64,000 nucleotides of DNA from Curvibacter microcysteis (GTDB taxonomy: Bacteria; Pseudomonadota; Gammaproteobacteria; Burkholderiales; Burkholderiaceae_C): NCBI RefSeq assembly GCF_028649435.1, contig NZ_JAQSIN010000005.1; one strand, given 5' to 3'. Position 1 is the stretch's first letter. Each line of letters opens with the position of its first letter. A program made the translations under genes and the position numbers. Below, in pieces: positions 7,759 through 15,934 of this stretch. The notes beneath the pieces were generated by a model. The model was given only the letters and a program-made list of their open reading frames with translations. It was not told the DNA's origin and did no database searches.

Positions 7759-9456
7759 ATGAGAAAAAGTATTCTCTCTGCAAGCATTGCTGCCATGATT
7801 GGTGGCCTCGGCTTCGCTGGTGCTGCATCCGCTTCCGTGTTCAGCCCTGGCACGACCAACGGCAACATCGCTTACTCGAACACCGGTATCGGTGACATCC
7901 TGCTGGTGCCTTACTTCACCTCGCAAGGCACCAACGCCACGCTGCTGAACATCACCAACACCGACACCACCAACGGCAAGGCCGTGAAGGTTCGCTTCCG
8001 TGGTGCTTCGAACTCTGACGATATTTTTGACTTCCAGCTGTACCTGTCGCCTGGCGACGTGTGGGCTGCTAAGGTTAGCCGTGACACCACCACGGGCCTG
8101 AGCAAGCTGGAAACGGCTGACAACTCGTGCACGTTGCCTGGTGGCGTTGGCAAGACCACGACCGCTTTCGTGACTGGCCGTCTGAACAGCAAGCTGACCG
8201 GCGACGCTCTGGCTGCTGAAACCCGCGAAGGCTACGTCGAAATCTTGACGATGGCTGACATCCCCCAAGCTGGTTTCCCTGACCAAGCCACCGGCAACCC
8301 GCTGGCAACCCCCGTGGCCAACCCCCTGTTCACGGCTACCAAGCACGTGGCTGGTGTGGCTCCCTGCTTCAGCACCGCTGCTAGCTCGGCTGCTCTGAAC
8401 CTGCTGATCAACGATCCGCGCGTTTACGCTCGTAGCACCACCACCGCTAACAGCGCCACGGCAGCTGCTGGTTACTCGGCCAACGCGCTGGGTCTGGCAT
8501 ACCCCACCGGTAAGCTGATGGCCAACTACACCATCATCGACGTGGTGAACACGGCCACCTTCAGCGGTGAAGCTGTTGCTCTGAAGGCTAACGGCGCTGC
8601 CGCTAACCTGGTGTTCTTCCCCCAAGCTGCTGCTGGTTTCACCAACACGTACCTGGGTTCTACCGACACGACCGCTGCTGCCACCACCATCATTGGTGAC
8701 GTGACTGCCGATCCGCTGTTCCGTACTGACTCGTTCCTGTCCAACGGCACCACCGTGGTTACCACTGGCACGACCGCTCTCGTGACTCCTGGTTACTACG
8801 ATCTGCCTGACCTGTCGACCCCCTACGCTAAGAGCCCCGCTTCGACCGCTACCGGTACCGATTCGATTGCTCAAGCTAAGGCTCTGACTGCTTCGCTGGC
8901 TGTGAGCTCGGTTGTGAACGAGTACCTGACCACCACCAGCATCGCCGCTACGACTGACTGGGTGTTCTCCATGCCCACCCGTCGTTACGCCGTGGTGTAC
9001 AACTACGCTGCCGCTACCGGCGCTGACGGCCGTATCTTCTCGGCTGGCTGGAATGCAGGCAATGCCTACTTCACGCCCACCAACACCACTGTGGCTACCA
9101 ACGGTTACCAAATCTGCGTGGCTACCGGCGCTGTTGCTCCGTACGACCGCGAAGAAACCGCCCCGGCTGCCGCTTCGGTTGGTTTCGTGGTCTCCCCGAG
9201 CTCGGTGGCTGCTGCCGCTACCGTTCGCTTCTGCGGTGAAGCTAGCGTGATCAGCATCAACGCCCCGGCTGCCGCCGCTGCCGCTTCGCCGACCCTGAAG
9301 TCGACTCTGACCCGTCAAGACATCTCCGTCACGACTGGCAACGAAGGCTGGCTGACCATCAACACGCCGAACAACGGCCTGGGTCTGCCGGTTCTGGGCA
9401 AGGCTTATGTCAAGTCCAGCGGTTTCGGTGCCAACTGGTCGCACCGCAGCAACTGA
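7759..9456 (+). CDS. abundant secreted surface (S-layer-like) protein, family not recognised
   Basis: 565 aa from the ATG at 7759. An earlier ATG at 7747 lies within the ribosome-binding region: GGAG at 7749-7752 is correctly spaced for 7759. A signal peptide (MRKSILSASIAAMIGG...) ends at ASA, about residue 25. The mature protein is rich in Ala, Thr, Gly, Ser and Asn, poor in charge, and has no membrane helix, so it is probably all-beta. It has exactly four Cys, which could make two periplasmic disulfides. Codon use differs sharply from its neighbours (GCT, GGT, CGT, CTG, AAC preferred), a mark of very high expression. I do not recognise the family. The location behind a T2SS operon and lipoprotein, the own promoter and the strong terminators suggest a major exported coat protein. 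This is an inference. Confidence 0.85.
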   Translation: MRKSILSASIAAMIGGLGFAGAASASVFSPGTTNGNIAYSNTGIGDILLVPYFTSQGTNATLLNITNTDTTNGKAVKVRFRGASNSDDIFDFQLYLSPGDVWAAKVSRDTTTGLSKLETADNSCTLPGGVGKTTTAFVTGRLNSKLTGDALAAETREGYVEILTMADIPQAGFPDQATGNPLATPVANPLFTATKHVAGVAPCFSTAASSAALNLLINDPRVYARSTTTANSATAAAGYSANALGLAYPTGKLMANYTIIDVVNTATFSGEAVALKANGAAANLVFFPQAAAGFTNTYLGSTDTTAAATTIIGDVTADPLFRTDSFLSNGTTVVTTGTTALVTPGYYDLPDLSTPYAKSPASTATGTDSIAQAKALTASLAVSSVVNEYLTTTSIAATTDWVFSMPTRRYAVVYNYAAATGADGRIFSAGWNAGNAYFTPTNTTVATNGYQICVATGAVAPYDREETAPAAASVGFVVSPSSVAAAATVRFCGEASVISINAPAAAAAASPTLKSTLTRQDISVTTGNEGWLTINTPNNGLGLPVLGKAYVKSSGFGANWSHRSN

Positions 9457-9466
9457 TAGGCTGCTT

Positions 9467-9525
9467 GAAAAAGGCTCGTAAGAGCCTTTTCAATACGAAG
9501 GCGGGAAGCAATTCCCGCCTTTTTT
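9467..9525 (+). terminator. two tandem intrinsic terminators after the surface protein gene
   Basis: The first hairpin pairs AAAAGGCTC with GAGCCTTTT around 9469-9490. The second has a perfect 10-base stem, AAGGCGGGAA (9498-9507) with TTCCCGCCTT (9512-9521), a GCAA tetraloop and a following T run (to 9525). Double termination fits a very strongly transcribed gene. Confidence 0.85.
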
Positions 9526-9553
9526 CATGATGCTTTAGATTTAGTGTTGTTGT

Positions 9554-10456
9554 ATGACTCGATTTTTTGTTCGTTTCATCCCCTATACGGCAGGTTTGTT
9601 GTTCGCATCCCTTTCTGGGTTGGCGACCGCACAAGGCCCCGGGATTGTCATTCAGCGCGATGGTGTAGCCATCACCACCGCAGATCTGGAGTCTGAACTC
9701 AGCCGTCTGAGCCCTGAGATTCGCGACGCCATGCTCCACAAACCGGATGACATGGGCCGCATGAGCTCCAACCTGCTGATGCGCCGCGTGTTGGCCAAGC
9801 AGGCCGAAGAAGCAGGCCTCGACAAAGAAATGATCAACCAGGCGACCTTGCGTATCGTGGCAGACCGTGTGCTGTCCGACATGCAACTGGCCCGCATTGA
9901 CGAGAAGGTGAAGCTGGACGACAGGCTCCTCACCGACCGTGCATTCAGCCTTTACAAGGCGGACACCAAGAAGTTTGAGCGTCCGCAAGAGGTCCGTATC
10001 CGCCACATCTTGCTGGCCAAGGGCAATGGGACCAAAGAGCAAGCAGAGCAATTGCTGCTTGAGTTGCGCAATGGCGCTGACTTTGAAAAGCTGGCCAAAG
10101 AAAAGTCCAACGACCCGGGCAGTGCTGCCAAGGGTGGTGACTTGGGCTTTTTTGCGGCGGGCCGCATGGTCAAGTCCTTCGAGGATGCGGCCTTTGCGCT
10201 CAAGAAGCCTGGTGAACTGAGTGGTGTGGTGGAGTCCCAGTTTGGCTTCCACATTCTTCAGTTGATGGAGATCCGTGAAGCCTCTGTTCAAAGCTTCGAC
10301 GAAGTCAAAGACACCCTCAAGGCCGAAGTTCTGGCCAAGCTAAGCCAGGATGCCCGAGTCGCCGAAGGCCGCCGCATCATGGAGAAGGCTCAGCCTAAGC
10401 CTGAAGTGCTGCAAGCCTTCATTGAGGCGCAATTGGCGAAGTCTGCCGCCAAGTAA
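9554..10456 (+). CDS. periplasmic PpiC-type (parvulin) peptidyl-prolyl isomerase
   Basis: 300 aa. The signal peptide (about residues 1-26) ends near ATA-QG. An N-terminal SurA/PpiD-like helical chaperone part follows (about 35-140). The parvulin domain (about 150-245) shows RHILLAKG, DPGSAAKGGDLGFF and SQFGFHILQL, including the conserved His and Phe of the active site. It should act on folding proteins in the periplasm. It lies between the surface protein and polysaccharide genes, so a role as dedicated foldase for the exported protein is plausible. The family function is sound; the client is inferred. An inverted repeat with a 10-base stem follows the stop. Confidence 0.88.
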   Translation: MTRFFVRFIPYTAGLLFASLSGLATAQGPGIVIQRDGVAITTADLESELSRLSPEIRDAMLHKPDDMGRMSSNLLMRRVLAKQAEEAGLDKEMINQATLRIVADRVLSDMQLARIDEKVKLDDRLLTDRAFSLYKADTKKFERPQEVRIRHILLAKGNGTKEQAEQLLLELRNGADFEKLAKEKSNDPGSAAKGGDLGFFAAGRMVKSFEDAAFALKKPGELSGVVESQFGFHILQLMEIREASVQSFDEVKDTLKAEVLAKLSQDARVAEGRRIMEKAQPKPEVLQAFIEAQLAKSAAK

Positions 10457-10460
10457 GCCC

Positions 10461-10486
10461 ACTGGGGCCGCCGCTGCGGCCCCAGT
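10461..10486 (+). terminator. inverted repeat after the prolyl isomerase gene
   Basis: ACTGGGGCCG (10461-10470) pairs perfectly with CGGCCCCAGT (10477-10486) around a 6-base loop. There is no T run, so it may be a weak or Rho-assisted stop, or an mRNA stabiliser. Confidence 0.45.
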
Positions 10487-10516
10487 TCATTGAACTCTGC
10501 CACACGAAGTCTTGCT

Positions 10517-11314
10517 ATGCCGCTCATTCATGACCTGTTGACGATCTTTAGGTCACGTCATTTGCTGTGGGTGCTCACCATGCGTGAGTTGTCGGCGCGG
10601 CATGCCGGCACGGCGGCAGGTTGGCTTTGGGGCTACGTCCAACCTCTGCTGACGGTGGCCGCCTACTACTTGGTGTTTGATGTGGTGTTCGCCTTGCGCC
10701 TGGGCGAGGGTGCCCCGACGCGCCAAGTCGGCGCGTTCTTGATTGTGGGCGCCTTGCCCTGGATGTCGTTTTGCGATGCCATTGGCCGAGGGGCCAACAG
10801 CCTGTTGGATGCAGGCGGGATCTTGCAAAAGAACCCGCTACCCCCGGTCTTGTTCCCCACCCGCGCCGTGCTGGCCACCATGCTGGTACATGGCCCCCTG
10901 ATTTTGCTGCTGGCTGTCGCTTACTGGCCCATGCACCAAGGCGCCTGGCCTGTGTTGAGCCTCTTGCCTTTGTGGTTGATGCAGGCGCTGTTCTGTGTGC
11001 TCTTGGCCTACCTGTGTGCCATCTTCTCCGCCGCCGTCCGAGACACCGTGCAGATCATCGGTTTTCTGCTGTCGGTGGGCGTCTTCATCTCGCCCGTTTT
11101 GTTTCCCGTCAGCCAGTTTCCTGAGGGGTGGCGCTGGGTGCTGTGGCTCAACCCGATGACGGCTTGGGTCGAGGCCTACCAGTTGGTCTTGCTCAAGGGG
11201 GAGTGGCCTGAGGCTTCCCAGTGGATCGCGATGTTGGTCTGGATGTCTGGGGTGGGGCTGCTCCTGGACGTGGTGGTACGTCGCAGCCGTGATCAACTGG
11301 TGGATTGGCTATGA
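10517..11314 (+). CDS. wzm: ABC-2 type polysaccharide export permease (Wzm-like)
   Basis: 265 aa from the ATG at 10517; the TTG at 10490 lies in the preceding hairpin region and is less likely. Six hydrophobic segments and the N-terminal pattern LTMRELSARHAGTAAGWLWGYVQPLL are typical of ABC-2 permeases that move undecaprenol-linked polysaccharide across the inner membrane. The stop overlaps the start of the ATPase gene by 4 bases (ATGA), so the pair is translationally coupled. Capsule exporters (KpsM) are the alternative, but the partner ATPase has a Wzt-type C-terminal domain, which favours O-antigen export. Confidence 0.88.
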   Translation: MPLIHDLLTIFRSRHLLWVLTMRELSARHAGTAAGWLWGYVQPLLTVAAYYLVFDVVFALRLGEGAPTRQVGAFLIVGALPWMSFCDAIGRGANSLLDAGGILQKNPLPPVLFPTRAVLATMLVHGPLILLLAVAYWPMHQGAWPVLSLLPLWLMQALFCVLLAYLCAIFSAAVRDTVQIIGFLLSVGVFISPVLFPVSQFPEGWRWVLWLNPMTAWVEAYQLVLLKGEWPEASQWIAMLVWMSGVGLLLDVVVRRSRDQLVDWL

Positions 11315-12540
11315 GCACCAAATTCAACCCCGAAACCGTGATGGAGGTCGAGGGTCTGGGCAAGCAGTACCAGATCTACGACTCGCCGCGCGCGCGCATG
11401 AAGTCGCTGTTGTTGGGCACCGGCCCGCAGCGCAGCCATTGGGCATTGAAGAACGTGTCTTTCAGTTTGACCAAGGGCCAGTGCTTGGGCTTGGTGGGCG
11501 ACAACGGCGCTGGAAAAAGCACCTTGCTCAAACTGCTCACGGGCACCCTGCAGCCCAGCACGGGCAAGTTGACGCGCCAAGGCCGTTTGACCGCTATTTT
11601 GGAGTTGGGGGCTGGTTTTCACCCCGACTTCACCGGACGCCAAAACCTGTACTTTGGGGGCAGCCTGATGGGCCTGTCTGCCGAGGAAATCAAGCGCCTG
11701 GAGCCCTCGATCATTGAGTTCTCCGAGTTGGAGGCCGCGATCGACCGCCCGGTCAAAACCTATTCGTCAGGCATGACGGTTCGCTTGGCTTTCGCCCTGG
11801 TGACGGCGGTTGAACCGGCCATCCTGATCATTGATGAAGCCCTGGCGGTGGGGGATCAGCACTTCCAAAAGAAGTGCATCGAGCGCATCGATCAGTTCCG
11901 CGAATCGGGCTGCACCATCATTTTTTGTTCACACAGCCTCTACCACGTGCGCCACCTCTGCGATGTGTCGTTGTGGCTCAGTGGTGGGCAGGTGCAGGCC
12001 TTTGGGCCCACCGAGCACGTCTTGGCCTCCTATGAAACCCATGTGCGCCAGCAGGACGACCATGGTGAGGACCCTGAGCTGCGAGCGGTCGACGCGCCAC
12101 GTCCTGTGCGCACGCTGGACCAAGCTGGGCTGGTGTCGATCGAGGTGGAAGGCTTGACGGCTGACACCCCGCCTTTGTTGCCGGGGCCCGACTTGGTGAT
12201 CCACGTTCGGGGCCGGGTGCCCGATGGAAGCCAACCCAGCTTTGGCTTGATGTTGGAGCAACAACACGGCGTGGGCATCACCTCCTTGGCCACCCATGCT
12301 GAACATGCCCAGTCGCAGGTGCAGAACCTGGGCGACGGCTTGTGGGGTGTGACCCTGCGCTTCCCGGATCTGCCATTGCACTCGGGCGAATACAAACTCA
12401 GTGGCTACCTGTTCGACAGCCAAGGACTGGTGACGCTGGATGAATGGATGAATGCCGTGGTGTTCAAGTGGGTGTCGCCCAGCTTGACGCCGGGCTTGGT
12501 GCGCTTGCCGCACCGTTGGGAGCCCAGCCTGGCTGGGTGA
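11311..12540 (+). CDS. wzt: ABC polysaccharide export ATPase with C-terminal sugar-binding domain (Wzt-like)
   Basis: 409 aa from the ATG at 11311. The nucleotide-binding domain (about 1-245) shows Walker A GDNGAGKST, a divergent signature YSSGM and Walker B AILIIDEAL, as in TagH/Wzt ATPases. The C-terminal part (about 270-405) is a beta-sandwich-like domain matching the Wzt carbohydrate-binding domain. In the E. coli O9a and similar systems that domain recognises the non-reducing-end cap of the finished glycan before export. Its presence predicts that the polymer here is capped, and the large methyltransferase-containing glycosyltransferase nearby could supply that cap. Confidence 0.88.
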   Translation: MSTKFNPETVMEVEGLGKQYQIYDSPRARMKSLLLGTGPQRSHWALKNVSFSLTKGQCLGLVGDNGAGKSTLLKLLTGTLQPSTGKLTRQGRLTAILELGAGFHPDFTGRQNLYFGGSLMGLSAEEIKRLEPSIIEFSELEAAIDRPVKTYSSGMTVRLAFALVTAVEPAILIIDEALAVGDQHFQKKCIERIDQFRESGCTIIFCSHSLYHVRHLCDVSLWLSGGQVQAFGPTEHVLASYETHVRQQDDHGEDPELRAVDAPRPVRTLDQAGLVSIEVEGLTADTPPLLPGPDLVIHVRGRVPDGSQPSFGLMLEQQHGVGITSLATHAEHAQSQVQNLGDGLWGVTLRFPDLPLHSGEYKLSGYLFDSQGLVTLDEWMNAVVFKWVSPSLTPGLVRLPHRWEPSLAG

Positions 12541-12572
12541 ACAAGATCACTGTCTGACACGGGTTATCGCAC

Positions 12573-14852
12573 ATGACGGTTCAAGAAAATCACGCAAGCT
12601 CCAATGCTTGGCAGGCCTTGTTGGCCGAGCAGCAAAAAGCAGCTCCTTCCACCCCACTGCCTGAGGCCGCTGGCGAGCCCTTGGCCTTGGGTGCGGCCTG
12701 GATGCTGGTCCTGATGTTTTTTCTGTTGCCCGTGTTGGGGGCCCCTGAAGCGGCGCCCGTGGGTGATTCGGTCAAATCGGCCATCGTGGCCTTCGGGGCT
12801 TTAGGCGGCTTGCTGTGGTTTGCGCTGCAACGCCGCACCCACCCAGCGCCGCTGCAAAGCCACTGGTTCCTGGCCTTGGGTGTCTTGCTGACCCTGTATT
12901 CAGTCGGCAGTATTTTTTGGGCACACGCGTACTTGGCCACAGGTGAAGCCCTGCGCTGGGCACTGTTGTCCCTGGTGTTCTGGCTCACGCTGCAGTTCAA
13001 GACCCGCTCCTTTTTTGTGGCGCTGTCCTGGGCGATCCACCTGGGTGTCTTTTTGTCCTCCGTGGTGGTGGCCTGCCAGTATTGGTTTGGGGTGGAGTGG
13101 TTTGCCCAGGCGGCACAGCCGGCCTCCACTTTTGTGAACCGGAACTTCTTCTCTGAGTACGCAGTGTGTGCGCTGCCGTTCTCGCTGATGCTGTTGTCGC
13201 GTCTGCGAGCCGGGTTCCCGTTGTACTTCCTGGTGGTCAGTTTGGCCGTGGATGTGGTGGCGTTTCTGATGACAGGAACACGTGCGGCCCTGCTGGGCGC
13301 GATCCTTTCCTTGCTCGCTACCCCCTTGGTGTTTTGGGTCTATCGCCATCCCTTGGGATTGGTGGAGCGCTGGCGTGGCAGTACAGCACTGCAAGTGTTG
13401 GCCTTGTTCGTCGTTCTGGTAACCGCCTTGGGGATGTTGCCAACTGGCAACCCCGCCATTCTGAAGGTCCACGCTGACACGGGGCGTTCGCACAGTGCTT
13501 TTGCCAATGCCTTTCAACGTTTGCAATCCCTGGAAACCCAAACCGTCGATTCTGAAAGCAGTGTGTCTGCGCGCCTGGAGATGTGGAAAGCCGCTGCGCG
13601 TGCTGTGGTGGCACACCCCATCGTCGGCGTCGGTGCGGGCGCCTGGGAAGTGGTCATTCCGCTGTACCAGTCTGAAACCTCAGAGCGCGAAATTGACTAC
13701 TACGTCCACAATGAGTTTTTGCAACTGATCGCTGAGTATGGATTGGCAGGTTGGGCCTTCGGACTGTCTTTGATGTTGTTGGTTGTCCGTAACGCATGGC
13801 AGATTCTGCGCAATGGCTCAGCGACAGAGGATCCAGATGTCGCTATGCGTTTGACTGGCTTGGCCAGCATGGCCACGCTATTGATCGTCAGCAACCTTGG
13901 CTTTCCCTGGCACTTGGCGGGAACAGGGGCCTTCCTCGCCTTGAATCTGGCGCTGATACTCCCCGCGTCTCGCACAAGCCAAGCCACGACCCTACCCGCG
14001 GTTTGGCAAACCATCTGGCCTTGGGCCGCCGCGGCGGTGGCCGTCTTTGGCTTGCTGGTGACAGTCTATGGCACCCGTCAAGCGTTCGTGGCAGAAGATC
14101 GTTACATGCGCAGCATCGGCTTGTTAAAGGCCGCCAAGCTGCTGCCAAATCCGGCGGATCCACGCCGAAAAACCTACATGGAACTCTCTTTGAAGGCAGG
14201 CCATGAAGCAGTAGCGATCAACCCACACTACCGTAAGCTGCTGAGCCAAGTGGCCGATGAGTTCAGCAATCTGGGTGATTGGAAAAACGCGGTTTGGGCC
14301 TATGAAGTGATGGCTGCTTCACGTCCGAACGTGCCTGTTATCTGGGCCAATCTGGCCACGGGATACTCTTACGCGACGGAGCACGCGAAGGCGAAAGAGG
14401 CTCTGGCGAGGGCGATCGCCCTCAAGCCGGACGCTTATTCTGTCCGTTACTCAACGGTTCTGGTGCAGGCCAATGCGGGCGATGTGGACGGGGCTGCCAA
14501 AAAGCTGCGCACCTACATCGACGATGGAGGCTTTGACGTGCCTCTGGTCGACGCCACCCTCGTCATGGCGCGCCGCACCGGAGACTGGGATCTCGCGCTG
14601 AAGGCTTTGGAAGGCGGGCGCGTCAAAGCCCCAGACCAAGCCGTGCGCATGTCCCTGCAAATGGCCGCGGTCTACAACTTGTTGAAGCAACCGGAGAAGG
14701 TGGTTTTGGCCTTCCGTGATGCGCTGGTGTTCGGGGCCAAGAAGGGGCAGCAAAGTGCTGTGCTGCAACGCATTCCGCCTGAACTCCGTGAACAGGTGCA
14801 AGCCCTGGCCCAAGCCCAAATCAAGGCTGACCAAGCCGCCGGCAAGCCATGA
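12573..14852 (+). CDS. O-antigen ligase/polymerase family protein with TPR-like tail
   Basis: 759 aa. About ten membrane helices span residues 45-520. A large periplasmic loop with the Wzy_C motif region carries ARLEMWKAAARAV, VGVGAGAW and YYVHNEFLQLIAEYGLAG (about 325-400). The C-terminal 220 residues are helical repeats of TPR type (for example WANLATGYSYATEHAKAKEALARAIALKPDA). Beside a Wzm/Wzt exporter, a WaaL-like role in joining the exported glycan to lipid A-core is the likeliest. Wzy polymerase or protein O-oligosaccharyltransferase (PglL-like) cannot be excluded, and the last would matter if the surface protein is glycosylated. It overlaps the next gene by 4 bases. Confidence 0.8.
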   Translation: MTVQENHASSNAWQALLAEQQKAAPSTPLPEAAGEPLALGAAWMLVLMFFLLPVLGAPEAAPVGDSVKSAIVAFGALGGLLWFALQRRTHPAPLQSHWFLALGVLLTLYSVGSIFWAHAYLATGEALRWALLSLVFWLTLQFKTRSFFVALSWAIHLGVFLSSVVVACQYWFGVEWFAQAAQPASTFVNRNFFSEYAVCALPFSLMLLSRLRAGFPLYFLVVSLAVDVVAFLMTGTRAALLGAILSLLATPLVFWVYRHPLGLVERWRGSTALQVLALFVVLVTALGMLPTGNPAILKVHADTGRSHSAFANAFQRLQSLETQTVDSESSVSARLEMWKAAARAVVAHPIVGVGAGAWEVVIPLYQSETSEREIDYYVHNEFLQLIAEYGLAGWAFGLSLMLLVVRNAWQILRNGSATEDPDVAMRLTGLASMATLLIVSNLGFPWHLAGTGAFLALNLALILPASRTSQATTLPAVWQTIWPWAAAAVAVFGLLVTVYGTRQAFVAEDRYMRSIGLLKAAKLLPNPADPRRKTYMELSLKAGHEAVAINPHYRKLLSQVADEFSNLGDWKNAVWAYEVMAASRPNVPVIWANLATGYSYATEHAKAKEALARAIALKPDAYSVRYSTVLVQANAGDVDGAAKKLRTYIDDGGFDVPLVDATLVMARRTGDWDLALKALEGGRVKAPDQAVRMSLQMAAVYNLLKQPEKVVLAFRDALVFGAKKGQQSAVLQRIPPELREQVQALAQAQIKADQAAGKP

Positions 14853-15832
14853 ACCGTCAACGCTTGCGACTGGAGTTCCGAGACCTGCTGGAGCTGGTGC
14901 TCCTGCCGGGCCTGGCCGCTGTCTTGCCCTGGGCCATCTGCTTCCGTGTCTTCAAGTGGCTGGCCCACATCCCCTCGCTGTACCGCGAGCCCTGTGAACG
15001 GGCGCTGGAACAGGCCACGCAGCGCGGCTGGGTCGGCCAGGAGCCCGGTGCGGCGGCGCGCTGGATCTGGTCGCGGCGCCTGGTCACCTTGGTGGACCAC
15101 GCGGATTTCTACCTCGGCCGCACCCGGTCGGACGCCTGGATGCGCCGCCATCTGGAGGTCGAAGGCCACTGGTGCCCGCCAGACCAAGCTGCCTTGCTGT
15201 GCACCTTCCATTGGGGGGCTGGCATGTGGGGCCTGCGCCACGCGCACGCTCAGGGCTTGAAGCCTCACGCGCTGGTGGCCGCCCTCAATGGCGACCATTT
15301 CAAGGGCCGCAGCGTGCTGCATTGGTATGCGCGCGCCCGCACCCAGGCCGTGACCGATGCGCTGGGGCAACCCGCCATGGATGTGTCGGTCAGCCTGCGC
15401 CCCGCCATCAAGGCCTTGCGCTCCAACGAGCAGGTGTTGGCCGCCATCGATGTGCCCGCAGATCAGGTTGTTTCCAGCGAAGTGGTTTCCCTGGCGGGCA
15501 TGCCGGCCCGTGTGCCGCGCGGCTTGCTGCGCCTGGCCGTGGACCAGAAGATTCCCGTCGTGCTCTACATCACGGGTTTGAACCTGGACACCGGCCGGCG
15601 CCATTTGCGCATGCGCGTCTGGGGCGTCGGCGATGACGTGAGCACCTTGGCACAGGCCGTGTTTGCCGAGCTCGATGGCTTGATCCGCCAATGCCCGCCT
15701 GCCTGGCACTTCTGGAGCGAGGCACCGCGCTTCTTCATCGAAGCGTCGGAGCTGGCCGCCGCTGCCGCGGTCGAAGCGCAGGCCGCGACGGCCATCGCCC
15801 CGGTCGAAGCCGAAGCCGCCGCCAACGCCTGA
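14849..15832 (+). CDS. LpxL-like lysophospholipid/lipid A acyltransferase family protein
   Basis: 327 aa. Family features are an N-terminal hydrophobic segment (about 12-30), FHWGAGMWGLRHA near residue 115, GRSVLHWYARAR near 152 and MPARVPRGLLRLA near 218. LpxL/HtrB enzymes transfer acyl chains to lipid A precursors at the inner membrane. The usual HX4D/E catalytic motif is altered: after the His the acidic residue is replaced by Met, so activity or substrate may differ. The C-terminal 25 residues are Ala/Glu-rich. It is coupled to the ligase-like gene (ATGA overlap), which ties it to surface glycolipid assembly. The exact substrate is unknown. Confidence 0.72.
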   Translation: MNRQRLRLEFRDLLELVLLPGLAAVLPWAICFRVFKWLAHIPSLYREPCERALEQATQRGWVGQEPGAAARWIWSRRLVTLVDHADFYLGRTRSDAWMRRHLEVEGHWCPPDQAALLCTFHWGAGMWGLRHAHAQGLKPHALVAALNGDHFKGRSVLHWYARARTQAVTDALGQPAMDVSVSLRPAIKALRSNEQVLAAIDVPADQVVSSEVVSLAGMPARVPRGLLRLAVDQKIPVVLYITGLNLDTGRRHLRMRVWGVGDDVSTLAQAVFAELDGLIRQCPPAWHFWSEAPRFFIEASELAAAAAVEAQAATAIAPVEAEAAANA

Positions 15833-15846
15833 AGCTCAGCTCACCG

Positions 15847-15898
15847 GCCCGCCCACAAGCGGGCGCTTGATCAGACTTCTCCCAGGCTGTGACCTGGG
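15847..15898. terminator. hairpins between convergent genes
   Basis: GCCCGC (15847-15852) pairs with GCGGGC (15859-15864), and CCCAGG (15881-15886) pairs with CCTGGG (15893-15898). They lie between the convergent acyltransferase and glycosyltransferase genes. There are no clear T runs, so termination is only plausible. Confidence 0.35.
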
Positions 15899-15934
15899 GG
15901 CCGCCTGTTGCACGGGGCCGAACGCCCCCGTCTC

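Noticed and set aside
7756..9444. A 562-codon open frame on the minus strand, exactly opposite the surface protein gene
   Set aside because: It has no signal, domain or ribosome-binding site and is rich in Ser/Gly/Arg/Val runs. It stays open because of the biased codons of the plus-strand gene.
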